Shown here: piece after piece, positions 17,349 through 25,948 of the stretch
Layout: each line of letters starts with the position of its first letter
Numbering within the stretch: the stretch's first letter is position 1
Source of the DNA: JADKIH01 sp031417395
Lineage (GTDB): Bacteria > Bacteroidota > Bacteroidia > AKYH767-A > 2013-40CM-41-45
Assembly: GCA_031417395.1 (NCBI GenBank)
Contig: JANOVM010000045.1
Span: 1-64,000, forward strand
Reading direction: 5' to 3'
DNA: 64,000 bases
The notes under the pieces: model-generated
Databases searched by the model: none
Seen by the model: the letters and a program-made list of their open reading frames with translations, nothing else
What the model was told of the DNA's origin: nothing
Made by a program: the position numbers and the translations under genes

Positions 17349-18497
17349 TCAGGATATGGAATTAAGTATATTATTTAGTACCATATCCGAATCAAATAAT
17401 TCATTTGCAAGATTTCGTGCCTGAGTACATTGAAAATGATAGTCACCTTTAATAATATTAACTGCTTCCTTTATGCCTTCCATATCATCAAAAGCAAAAA
17501 TACCTTTACCTGTAGGGAATATCGAAGAAAACCCTGTATCCTGCAGTATTACAGGTTTTCCACATGCAAGATAGCATGTACTTCGCTCACTAAACCATCC
17601 GCTGAGACTTTTTACATAACCGTCTTTGGCAACACTCCATTCTCCTTTTGACTCATGAATATACTTTACATAACTTTCCGGTGTTTGAGTAATATCCAAT
17701 GAATTGATAATTTTCCATCCATTCGATTTCAGTTCCTCAACAGGTGCATGTTCTCCTCCCAATGCTAATTCGAAATGCTCATCCTGAATAAATTCGGGAA
17801 TGTTCATGAATTTTCTGAATGATAGAGATTTCATACCGAATTCTGTTTTATTATATAACCCCGGCTGATAACTATCCCATTGCATAACGGTAGTCCAGTC
17901 AGCAGCAGGTCTTTCTTGTGTTACCTTCCACATATCGATTACAACAGGCTGGCGCGTTGGTATCCAGGGAAAACCATCATCGGGTATTCCGCATCCTTGT
18001 TTGCCGAAGTTCTCTCCGAAGGTGAAAAATGCATTGTGAGAAAGAGAGAGTTCATTACGATTTTTTTCTGTCAGATTTCTGATTTGAGTAAAAACAGGAT
18101 CAGTATCTATAAGTATTCGTTTTGGAATTTTCGCAAACCACTCTCTGGGTGTATTGGAACAGGATAAATTTATCAATACTTCTGCATTAGAAATTTTTTC
18201 CTTTATAGAATTTTTTAATGGACCCTTCCAGCAATTACTATGTGCATCAAAATAACACCACCTGTCTTCAAGTCCTACATTTCTGAAAACACCCTCAGCA
18301 TATTTTAAGCCATAGCTTGCATCTGTATCGGTTACATGTCTTACCGGATCATAACAGGAATAAAGTGTATCCCCGCTGTCTTCCAGGAAATACACATCGT
18401 GTCCCAGCTTTTTAAGCCCTACAACGTATTGAAGATGATGCCATGTCATACCTCCAATCGGCCCCCGAATAATGTAACCAAGTATTAGTATTCGCAC
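17349..18497 (-). CDS. GT-B-like glycosyltransferase, paralogue of 21675-22862
   Basis: 382 residues, starting with GTG at 18497, which directly opens the conserved N-terminus VRILILGYIIRGPIGGMT. The paralogue at 21675-22862 has the same layout: GG...LQY..GL..LGHDVY..ED.G near the N-terminus, INLSCS, RILIDTDPVFTQI, FFTFGENF, TRQPV. In both, the C-terminal part (GWFSERSTCYLACGKPVILQDTGFS, then GKGIFAFDD) has the look of a GT-B nucleotide-sugar domain. It is the last gene of the five-gene minus-strand operon, 119 bp after the ABC transporter. The donor and acceptor are unknown. Confidence 0.7.
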   Translation of the reverse strand: MRILILGYIIRGPIGGMTWHHLQYVVGLKKLGHDVYFLEDSGDTLYSCYDPVRHVTDTDASYGLKYAEGVFRNVGLEDRWCYFDAHSNCWKGPLKNSIKEKISNAEVLINLSCSNTPREWFAKIPKRILIDTDPVFTQIRNLTEKNRNELSLSHNAFFTFGENFGKQGCGIPDDGFPWIPTRQPVVIDMWKVTQERPAADWTTVMQWDSYQPGLYNKTEFGMKSLSFRKFMNIPEFIQDEHFELALGGEHAPVEELKSNGWKIINSLDITQTPESYVKYIHESKGEWSVAKDGYVKSLSGWFSERSTCYLACGKPVILQDTGFSSIFPTGKGIFAFDDMEGIKEAVNIIKGDYHFQCTQARNLANELFDSDMVLNNILNSIS

Positions 18498-18616
18498 GAG
18501 TAGATAATTTAAATTTCAAATTGACTGAGAAAATTCTCAATAACTGTTTTTTATTAAAGTAATCTGCTGAAATTTCTCTAGCAGCTTCAGAATACTATTT
18601 ATTAGACTAGTGCTGT

Positions 18617-20395
18617 TCATAAAGTATCAAAATATTTCTTTTTTTTCAATTCCAGTAATTCGGGAGTGGCATTATTTAATATATCTACGATTTTGCCCTT
18701 TTCGAGATGAATGATAGTATTGCAAGTACTGAGAGTGTCCAGCCTGTGTGTGATCAGGAAGGATGTTCTGCCAATCATAAGTCTTTCCATTGCCTCCATA
18801 ATAAGTGATTCTGTTTTAACATCTACAGAACTTGTTGGCTCATCTAATATTAAAATTGGTGCATCTTTTATGAAAGCACGCGCAAGTGAAATTCTTTGTC
18901 TTTCTCCACCTGAGAGCTGCATGCCTCTTTCCCCTACGAGTGTATTATAACCATCTTTGCTTTTAATTATAAAATCATGAGCGTTTGCGGCTTTTGCAGC
19001 TTCAATAACATTATCATCTGAAGCACTTGAAAATCCATACCGGATATTTTCACCAATTGAATTTGAAAAAAGAACAGGCTCCTGAAGTACTATTCCAAAT
19101 TGGTTTCGATAATCTGAAAGTTTGATATTCCGTATGTTTTGTCCATCGAGTAATATATTTCCGGAAGTTGGATCATAGAAACGGATTAATAAACTGATCA
19201 ACGTTGATTTTCCGGCCCCGGTACTGCCCATTATGCCGATTCTATCACCATGATTAACCTTAAAAGAAATATTATCTAGTGTTGGCTTATCCGTTCCGTA
19301 TGAAAAAGAAACGTTATCAAAAACAAAGGATCCCTTAGCTTTTACAAGGTGAACTGCAAGAGGATTTTCCTTTACTTCTTTTTCCTTATCAAGAAGAAAA
19401 AAAACACGGGAAAGACTGGTGACTGAAGACTGCAGGTCATTGAGGTTTTTGCTTATCTTTTCCATAGGGCCGATTATCTGTGTCAGATACGCTAAAACAA
19501 GAGTCAGTTCACCTAATGTCATACTGCCGTTTTTGACATAATCAGCTCCTAGGTATATGAAAAACGCAGTTCCTATAGCAAATAAAACTCCAACAATAAA
19601 ATAATATTTAGCACTTTTCCAGGCTACTTTAACCTGTCCGGCAACAGCTTTATCGGCACTGCTAATATATTTTTCTTGTTCGCTGTCTTCCCTGCCAAAA
19701 GCCTTTACAACTCTCAATGAACTTAATGCTTCCTGAACAATAGACATAGCCATACTTTCATCTTCTTTAACTTTTTTCCAATCTCGTTTAATCTGCTTAG
19801 TTGATATGCCGGATAAAATAAAAAGGGGTGGTATAAGACAGGCAGCGATCAGTGCAAAATGCCAGTTGATGATGAACATAACTACCATCATACCGGCAAG
19901 CACCAGTATAGAGGACACCAAAGGTGAAATGTTTCCTATCAAAAAAACATGAATAGCGGTAGTATCCCATTGAAGTCGGTAAAAAGCATCGGATGTTCCT
20001 TTGCTATCGTGGTAAGCAAGTGATAAGCGTTGAATATGATTAAACAAGATAGAACGAAGGTTAAATACCAGTTTCTCACCGATGAATGTATTTAAAATCC
20101 AGGAAAGAACAATATGAATATTTTCAATGATGGCAACAATAATTACCAAGGCAACAGAAATTAAAACAATTGTACTAAAAGAATAGCCGGATGCCGGCTT
20201 GAAAAAAAACGTAATGAATCCCGGAAGCGGAAGAGAACCGAATCCGCTATCGATTAATATTTTTAAAGCCAGCGGTTTCAGTAATGCAATGGGAGATGCA
20301 ATGAGGCTTAGCAAAAAAATTCCGGCCAGATGCGGCCAATACGGACGTGCCTGTATTAAAATTCTTTTTAAAATCTGAAAGACGGAGTAATTCAT
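18617..20395 (-). CDS. ABC exporter half-transporter (fused membrane and ATPase domains), MsbA-like
   Basis: 592 residues. Six transmembrane helices occupy about residues 20-300 (type I exporter fold). The ATPase domain follows: Walker A GSTGAGKST, Q-loop VLQEPVLFS, signature LSGGERQRISL, Walker B ILILDEPTS, and switch His in LITHRLDT. All catalytic elements are intact, so it should be active as a homodimer. Its ATG overlaps the stop of the upstream acyltransferase (20392-20395, ATGA), meaning translational coupling. Context suggests export or flipping of a lipid-linked glycan made by the surrounding enzymes (inference). Confidence 0.9.
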   Translation of the reverse strand: MNYSVFQILKRILIQARPYWPHLAGIFLLSLIASPIALLKPLALKILIDSGFGSLPLPGFITFFFKPASGYSFSTIVLISVALVIIVAIIENIHIVLSWILNTFIGEKLVFNLRSILFNHIQRLSLAYHDSKGTSDAFYRLQWDTTAIHVFLIGNISPLVSSILVLAGMMVVMFIINWHFALIAACLIPPLFILSGISTKQIKRDWKKVKEDESMAMSIVQEALSSLRVVKAFGREDSEQEKYISSADKAVAGQVKVAWKSAKYYFIVGVLFAIGTAFFIYLGADYVKNGSMTLGELTLVLAYLTQIIGPMEKISKNLNDLQSSVTSLSRVFFLLDKEKEVKENPLAVHLVKAKGSFVFDNVSFSYGTDKPTLDNISFKVNHGDRIGIMGSTGAGKSTLISLLIRFYDPTSGNILLDGQNIRNIKLSDYRNQFGIVLQEPVLFSNSIGENIRYGFSSASDDNVIEAAKAANAHDFIIKSKDGYNTLVGERGMQLSGGERQRISLARAFIKDAPILILDEPTSSVDVKTESLIMEAMERLMIGRTSFLITHRLDTLSTCNTIIHLEKGKIVDILNNATPELLELKKKKYFDTL

Positions 20396-21075
20396 TTTAT
20401 CTTGTATTCAGTTTTAATAAGCTCCTTTAATGCTTCTTGTTTTACCACTTCTGTATCATTTGGTTCAAGAAATCGAATTAATTTTTGAGGGTTACCGGCA
20501 ACAACTGCATAGGGAGGAACATCTTTATCAATAACAGAATTTGATCCTATTACACATCCTCTTCCCAGTGTTACCCCAGGCAAAATGACGGCTTTAAATC
20601 CAACCCAGACATTTTCTTCTATTCTAACCTGTTTAGGATGCGGAAATTCAAGATACCGGTTTTTATCGTTTGCTGCCTGAATCAGCATTTTCCTCCTTGC
20701 CTCTGCTGATGATGCTTCTATGTGCAGCCAGCTATCGGTGATAACCGACCCCCAGGAAAACATACAATGATCCTTAATGAAAACAGATTTATTGCTAATG
20801 ATATTTGTACCTTGTAAAACCACAAATTTACCAATATTAATCTCGCAATTTTCACCTCCCATAAAATTACTTCTGCCATAATTACCGCTTGCATAACCGA
20901 GAAAAAAACTTTTTTTCTTTCCGGAGTGAAACCCTGTAAAAGAAAATGCAGAATCCGGATAGGACATATTATCCAGGAAAACATTTTCAGGCAGACTTCC
21001 CGGAAACCAGTCGCTTTCAATTGCCAGATTACCGTTGCTGTCGTAATATGTATTTTGTGCTGCAGGATTATCCAT
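20392..21075 (-). CDS. Left-handed beta-helix (hexapeptide) acyltransferase
   Basis: 227 residues. Hexapeptide-repeat turns are visible from about residue 75 (CEINIGKFVVLQG, IISNKSVFIKDH) and most clearly at 150-205 (VRIEENVWVGFKAVILPGVTLGRGCVIGSNSVIDKDVPPYAVVAGNP, read in pieces). This is the maltose/galactoside acetyltransferase-type C-terminus. The DSWLHIE segment sits where the catalytic His loop lies in the family. It overlaps its upstream neighbour by 8 bp and its downstream neighbour by 4 bp, so it is firmly part of the operon. Likely O- or N-acetylation of a sugar. Confidence 0.82.
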   Translation of the reverse strand: MDNPAAQNTYYDSNGNLAIESDWFPGSLPENVFLDNMSYPDSAFSFTGFHSGKKKSFFLGYASGNYGRSNFMGGENCEINIGKFVVLQGTNIISNKSVFIKDHCMFSWGSVITDSWLHIEASSAEARRKMLIQAANDKNRYLEFPHPKQVRIEENVWVGFKAVILPGVTLGRGCVIGSNSVIDKDVPPYAVVAGNPQKLIRFLEPNDTEVVKQEALKELIKTEYKIK

Positions 21076-21667
21076 TTCGACTTGTTATTAGTTGTGCAGG
21101 ATTTCCCTCCATTACAGAGTCTTCCGGAACGTCGCGCAAAACAACAGATCCGGGTTGTATGATGGATCCCCTTCCGATTCGCACACCTTTTAAGATTGTA
21201 GCATTAAATCCAATCCATACATCATCCTCAATATGGACAGGCAATGAAGTGAATGGCGGCCTCTTTGTACGTTCTCCGACTGTGGAAATAGCAATTGTAT
21301 CCTTTAATCTTTGTGCCGGATCAAGTGGATGAAAATCGGTATCGACAATAGTTACACCTATGCCAATAAATACATATTTACCGATAATGATTTTTTCATT
21401 GGCAACAATTGTTGCACAGGATATAAAACTGAAATCTCCAATCTCAATGTATCCGTTTATTTCAGTGGCCAGGTTGGTTTTTTGTATGGTTATATTATTG
21501 CCAAGTTTTAATCCTATATCTTTTTTAGAGAAAAATTTTTCGAAACAGTAGGAAGAATCAATCATGGTATTTGCGCCAACTTCCATATTCATGGGAACAG
21601 GAAAATCACACCAGTCGTTTACCAGCTTTTTACCCGGGACTAATAACTGAAAATTCTGTACTATCAT
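21068..21667 (-). CDS. Second hexapeptide-repeat acyltransferase
   Basis: 199 residues. It has a beta-helix throughout: IEIGDFSFISCATIVAN, GKYVFIGIGVTIVDTDFHPL (the catalytic-loop His is in DFHPLD), VHIEDDVWIGFNATILKGV, GRGSIIQPGSVVLRDVPEDSV, EGNPAQLI. The last part is standard for maltose/galactoside-type acetyltransferases. It is diverged from, but evidently of the same superfamily as, the next gene. It follows the first GT gene after 7 bp. Two different acyltransferases in one operon imply at least two acylated positions on the product (inference). Confidence 0.85.
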   Translation of the reverse strand: MIVQNFQLLVPGKKLVNDWCDFPVPMNMEVGANTMIDSSYCFEKFFSKKDIGLKLGNNITIQKTNLATEINGYIEIGDFSFISCATIVANEKIIIGKYVFIGIGVTIVDTDFHPLDPAQRLKDTIAISTVGERTKRPPFTSLPVHIEDDVWIGFNATILKGVRIGRGSIIQPGSVVLRDVPEDSVMEGNPAQLITSRNG

Positions 21668-21674
21668 TTATTAA

Positions 21675-22862
21675 TTACAATTGCTCCAAAAGTTTACTTA
21701 ACACTGTATCGCTGTTAAAATATTCATTTGCCACCAACTTTGCTGCATTGGAATGCTTTTGAATATCGGATTTTACTTCACGAATTGCACTCACAGCGGA
21801 ATTTACATCTGAGAATGCAAACAATCCTTCTCCGGAGGGAATATAGGACGACCACCCGGTTTCCTGGGTGATGACAGGTTTTCCGGAAGCAAGGTAACAG
21901 GCCGACCTGCATGAAAACCATCCGCTTTTTGAATTCACGTAGGTTTCTTTTGCAACTGAAAATTCCGCAAAGGAATTATGAATAAATTTTTTATAATCTT
22001 CAGCACCCGACACTGTATTTCGGGGCTCCAGTATTTTCCAACCAATATCTTTTAGTTTCGAAACCCTTTTTTCATATTCTTCATTTAACCTTGTATTTAT
22101 TACGATCTCAAAATCAATCTCGGGAAAAAGAGCCGGGATGTTTCTGAATTTTTCAAACTCAATATCTTTTTGACCCCACTCACATCCATCATAAAAAATT
22201 CTCTTTGTATCAGACCAATTCATTACAGTTGTAAAAGAACCGTTTTTTATTAAATGTTCGCTTTCCCATAAATGCATGCATACAGGCTGACGTGTAGTTT
22301 TCCAATTGAGATTAAAGTCAGGTATCTTACAATCCGGAGAATGAATATTTTCACCGAATGTAAACAGGTGATTGTGTGTGTCAAATAAATCTTTCGTCCT
22401 TCTGGTTTTTAATTCGGAAGTTCCCTCCAATTCCTTAGCGTATTGAATCTGTGTAAACATTGGATCGGAATCAATTAATACTCTGTTAGGTATTTTTAGA
22501 TATTCGTCACGCATTGTAGTCGAGCAGGAAACATTAATAAAAACATCCGTCGATTTGCAAACGTCATTTATTTCTTTGTCCGATAATCCATACGATTTAT
22601 TAGTGACGACATCCCGGTAAGCCCATTTATCTTTAAAGCCATATTCTTCCATTACCCCCTTCAGATAATTCACACAGCCGGTAGGGTCATTCCAGGCGCT
22701 GCCATCATTTTGAAAAACCGGAAATTGACCGGTATCTTCTATATAATAAACATCGTGTCCAAGCAGACTTAAACCAAGAGGATATTGCAAATAATCGAGA
22801 GTAGCGCCTCCTGTTGGATACAATCCAATGTACCCCCCTACTATTATTTGTAATTTTTTCAT
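21675..22862 (-). CDS. GT-B-like glycosyltransferase, first gene of the operon
   Basis: 395 residues, ATG at 22862. It shares its architecture with the gene at 17349-18497: IIVGGYIGLYPTGGAT, LQYPLGLSLLGHDVYYIEDTG, FINVSCSTTMRDEY, RVLIDSDPMFTQIQ, TRQPVCMHLW, and the C-terminal SGWFSCRSACYLASGKPVITQETGWS, then GEGLFAFSD. The C-terminal motif matches the sugar-nucleotide binding half of GT-B enzymes. It opens the operon; the 633-bp region upstream is shared with the divergent gene at 23496. Donor and acceptor are unknown. Confidence 0.7.
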   Translation of the reverse strand: MKKLQIIVGGYIGLYPTGGATLDYLQYPLGLSLLGHDVYYIEDTGQFPVFQNDGSAWNDPTGCVNYLKGVMEEYGFKDKWAYRDVVTNKSYGLSDKEINDVCKSTDVFINVSCSTTMRDEYLKIPNRVLIDSDPMFTQIQYAKELEGTSELKTRRTKDLFDTHNHLFTFGENIHSPDCKIPDFNLNWKTTRQPVCMHLWESEHLIKNGSFTTVMNWSDTKRIFYDGCEWGQKDIEFEKFRNIPALFPEIDFEIVINTRLNEEYEKRVSKLKDIGWKILEPRNTVSGAEDYKKFIHNSFAEFSVAKETYVNSKSGWFSCRSACYLASGKPVITQETGWSSYIPSGEGLFAFSDVNSAVSAIREVKSDIQKHSNAAKLVANEYFNSDTVLSKLLEQL

Positions 22863-23091
22863 CCTTTTTAAGCAAAAAATTAACTTTTACTAATGTGAAA
22901 TATATCAGTATTACATGTTTCTGAAAAACACTTTCTAAAATCCCGCTGTTTGCAATTTAATACAATTATTGCATTACTGCAAAAATTAGTGAGCATGCGC
23001 TCTCATCATTAAAATTTTAATGGACAGACATTTTTAACCTAAAATATCAACTTTTAAATAGTTAATAATTTTTAAGAAGCATGGAATAAGT

Positions 23092-23226
23092 TTTTTAGGC
23101 ACTACCGATACTATCCCGCTTTCATTCAGAGTAAACAATGAAAAATCAGGAAGGATAGATCACTTGCTTTTTAATTCCTACTTCGGAGCATTTGCACTAA
23201 ATAATAACAATGCAGATGTCAATTAA
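23092..23226 (+). pseudogene. Decayed fragment of a copy of the downstream S74 fibre-like gene
   Basis: The frame reads FLGTTDTIPLSFRVNNEKSG then RIDHLLFNSYFGAFALN and stops. It matches an internal part of the gene at 23496-25733 (FIGTTDNFPINFRINNEKAG, RIDAQFSNANTFFGFHSGN). Only about 44 codons remain, with no start, so this is a relic of a duplicated or recombined copy lying 270 bp upstream of the intact gene. The rest of the 22863-23495 gap shows no gene and should contain the two divergent promoters. Confidence 0.75.
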
Positions 23227-23495
23227 TTCTGTAAACTTCTATTTATAGGCTAAAACTCCCATAATTCAATAAATAGGGCATCTTTAGAAGGTATTAAACA
23301 CATCTCTACTTTTATTTTTGACATATTTTTGATACATTGCTTGTAGAAACAATATTCAAGCGAATATTGATCGACATAAAACAGTGAGCATTTTTAATTT
23401 ATTCTAATCCTCTAGTAACGATTTTCACTATTTAAAAAATATATTTTCAATTTGCTTTCATCAACTTCAAATAATTAAAACCAATAACACACACC

Positions 23496-25733
23496 ATGAA
23501 AAACAACTACAAAATTCTTCTGGCCATTATTATGAGCCTCTCTATGAAAAGTAATTATGCCCAGGTTCCCCAGGCAATTCCCTACCAGGCAGTAGCTCGC
23601 GACAATGCCTCAAACTTAATTATTAATCAATTGGTTTCAATTCGAATTAGCATACACGATGCAACGGCAGGCGGAACTGTCATCTTCAAAGAAACTCATT
23701 CGCCAACGACCAATTCACTGGGCTTATTTACTATAAATATTGGACAAGGAACTGTTGTTTCGGGAACATTTGCCGGAATTGACTGGTCAACTAATAATAA
23801 ATTTATGCAGGTAGAACTGGATGCAACGGGCGGTGTTACCTATGTCGATATGGGAACACAACAGATTTTGAGTGTTGCTTATTCGTTCTATTCTTCAAAA
23901 GCCGGAGGTGCTGCATCAGGAGATCTTTCAGGAAATTACCCTGCTCCATCAGTTATTAAAATAAATGGCTCACCTTTGGGAACAACGATTGGTGCAAGTA
24001 CAGGACAGGTTATTAAATGGAATGGTATAGCCTGGTCTCCGGGAAGCGATAATAATTCAGGGGGTACTGTAACGAATGTTTCTGCTTCTTCTCCTCTTTC
24101 TTCTTCCGGAGGAGCTACTCCTTCTATCTCTTTGTCAGGTACTGTACCTGTTACAAATGGTGGTTCAGGAACAGGAACTGCTTTTACAAGCGGGTCAGTA
24201 GTGTTTGCAGGGGGAGGTGGAATCTACACTCAAAATAATGCAAATTTTTTCTGGGATAATACAAATAGCCGTTTAGGAATAAGTACTGCTATTCCTGCTG
24301 AAAAACTTCATGTCGTTGGAAACATACGAGCCTCCTCGTTAGCAGGAACTGGTTTACGCATGGTAAAAGCAGATGCCAATGGAACACTATCGCCTTTAGC
24401 TGCCGGTACAGCAACACAGGTATTATTAGGCACAGGAGTTTATGGAAATGTTCCCACTAACACTTGTTGGTCATTAACTGGAAATGCAGGTACTGTTGAT
24501 GGTACTAACTTTATCGGAACCACTGATAATTTTCCAATAAATTTCAGGATTAACAATGAAAAAGCAGGAAGGATTGATGCACAATTTAGTAATGCAAACA
24601 CATTTTTTGGATTTCATTCAGGTAATTCGAATACTTTTGGAATCAACTCCACCGGTATAGGGTTTGAGGCACTCATGTCGCAAACTACTGGCCAGGGTAA
24701 TACAGCAAACGGATTTTACTCACTCCATCTAACAACTAGTTCTCTATATAATACGGCAGTTGGATTTACTGCTATGGCTAATAACATAACGGGAAATTTA
24801 AATACCGCTGTTGGAGCGATTGCTCTTAATGCAAACACTGCAAGCGACAATACAGCAGTAGGATATACTGCGCTTGCAGCAAATACCATTGGTTTCGCTA
24901 ATACTTCAATCGGCGGTACTTCTCTTTCCCAAAATATTAGCGGAAACTACAATAGTGTATGCGGTGAAGAAGCATTAAAACTAAATTCAACCGGATCGAA
25001 AAATTCAGTTTTAGGAAGCCTTGCGCTTCTTAATAATTTAGCCGGCGATGAAAATACAGCGGTTGGATACCAGGCACTTTTTGGTTGCACCGGCTCGGGG
25101 AATACTGCTTTGGGAACGAATGCCGGATTAAATTTAACCACGGGTAATAACAATATCGCAATAGGAAACCTGGGAGTTGCTGCTGATGCCGCCACTATCC
25201 GCATAGGAACTAACGGCACACATACTAAAAACTTTATTGCAGGAATTAACGGTGTAACAGTTGCAGGTTCAGTACCGGTTTTAATAAATCCACTTGGACA
25301 GCTGGGTACAATTCTTTCATCTCGCAAATTTAAAAAAGATATTAAAGATATGGGGGATGTCAGTAATGACATTTACCGTCTGCGCCCCGTAACTTTTCAC
25401 TATAAAGAAGAATTTGCAAACGGAGATAACTCCCTGCAGTACGGTTTAATTGCTGAAGAAACAGCTGCAGTTAATCCTGATCTAATAGCCACAGATAAAG
25501 ACGGAGTTATTAATACTGTCCGCTATCAATTGTTAACTCCTTTAATGCTTAACGAATTACTTAAAGAGCATGCACTTAATCTTAAACAGAATGAAACCAT
25601 TGCTTCACTGCAGGCTGAACTGAAAAAAATTAAAGAAGAAAATTTACTCTTAAAGAAAAACAATTCTTCCATACTAAATGATGTAGAAAAAATAAAAGCG
25701 CAACTAGGAATTGGGGTTAAAGCGGAAAAATAA
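23496..25733 (+). CDS. Surface fibre-like protein with C-terminal S74 intramolecular chaperone
   Basis: 745 residues. Signal peptide (MKNNYKILLAIIMSLSMKSNYAQ), then a conserved Bacteroidota N-terminal domain (QAIPYQAVARDNASN, VSIRISIHDATAGGTVIFKE, GLFTINIGQGT; about 25-135). A Gly/Ser-rich part with an NGGSGTGTAFTSG fibre motif follows. Residues about 375-575 are YadA-head-like repeats of the NTAVGxxAL type (NTAVGFTAM, NTAVGAIAL, NTAVGYTAL, NTAVGYQAL, NTALGTNAG). From about residue 606 comes a peptidase S74 chaperone domain: SSRKFKKDIKDM (Ser608/609 at the likely self-cleavage point), YRLRPVTFHYK, YGLIAEETAAVNPDLI, and a terminal coiled coil (690-735). S74 domains trimerise phage tailspikes and then cut themselves off; here the domain sits on an exported protein, so a trimeric surface fibre is likely. 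Confidence 0.85.
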   Translation: MKNNYKILLAIIMSLSMKSNYAQVPQAIPYQAVARDNASNLIINQLVSIRISIHDATAGGTVIFKETHSPTTNSLGLFTINIGQGTVVSGTFAGIDWSTNNKFMQVELDATGGVTYVDMGTQQILSVAYSFYSSKAGGAASGDLSGNYPAPSVIKINGSPLGTTIGASTGQVIKWNGIAWSPGSDNNSGGTVTNVSASSPLSSSGGATPSISLSGTVPVTNGGSGTGTAFTSGSVVFAGGGGIYTQNNANFFWDNTNSRLGISTAIPAEKLHVVGNIRASSLAGTGLRMVKADANGTLSPLAAGTATQVLLGTGVYGNVPTNTCWSLTGNAGTVDGTNFIGTTDNFPINFRINNEKAGRIDAQFSNANTFFGFHSGNSNTFGINSTGIGFEALMSQTTGQGNTANGFYSLHLTTSSLYNTAVGFTAMANNITGNLNTAVGAIALNANTASDNTAVGYTALAANTIGFANTSIGGTSLSQNISGNYNSVCGEEALKLNSTGSKNSVLGSLALLNNLAGDENTAVGYQALFGCTGSGNTALGTNAGLNLTTGNNNIAIGNLGVAADAATIRIGTNGTHTKNFIAGINGVTVAGSVPVLINPLGQLGTILSSRKFKKDIKDMGDVSNDIYRLRPVTFHYKEEFANGDNSLQYGLIAEETAAVNPDLIATDKDGVINTVRYQLLTPLMLNELLKEHALNLKQNETIASLQAELKKIKEENLLLKKNNSSILNDVEKIKAQLGIGVKAEK

Positions 25734-25787
25734 TTATTTGAAAATAGCATAGCCTCATTAGGGCGCCTTCTTTTTAATCAACTCTAT

Positions 25788-25836
25788 AAAACACCAGCCT
25801 GACGATTTTAATATCTGTCTTTGCTGGTGTTTTTTC
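25788..25836 (+). terminator. Rho-independent terminator
   Basis: An 11-bp stem (AAAACACCAGC at 25788-25798 with GCTGGTGTTTT at 25823-25833) is followed by more T. It lies 54 bp after the stop of the S74 gene. Confidence 0.75.
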
Positions 25837-25885
25837 TGTTTCATTTCAATTTCAATCTTTGTAGTGCTTAATGAAACAAATTTCT

Positions 25886-25893
25886 TAACTTTG
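25886..25893 (+). promoter_or_regulatory. Bacteroidota promoter (-7 TAACTTTG; -33 TTTG nearby)
   Basis: TAACTTTG fits TAnnTTTG, 55 bp before the ATG at 25949. A TTTG at 25858-25861 lies 24 nt upstream, slightly more than the usual 19-21 nt. Confidence 0.5.
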
Positions 25894-25948
25894 AAAAAAT
25901 AAATAAATAATCGTGCGAATTTAGCACTCAAATCACTGACAAAATCAA

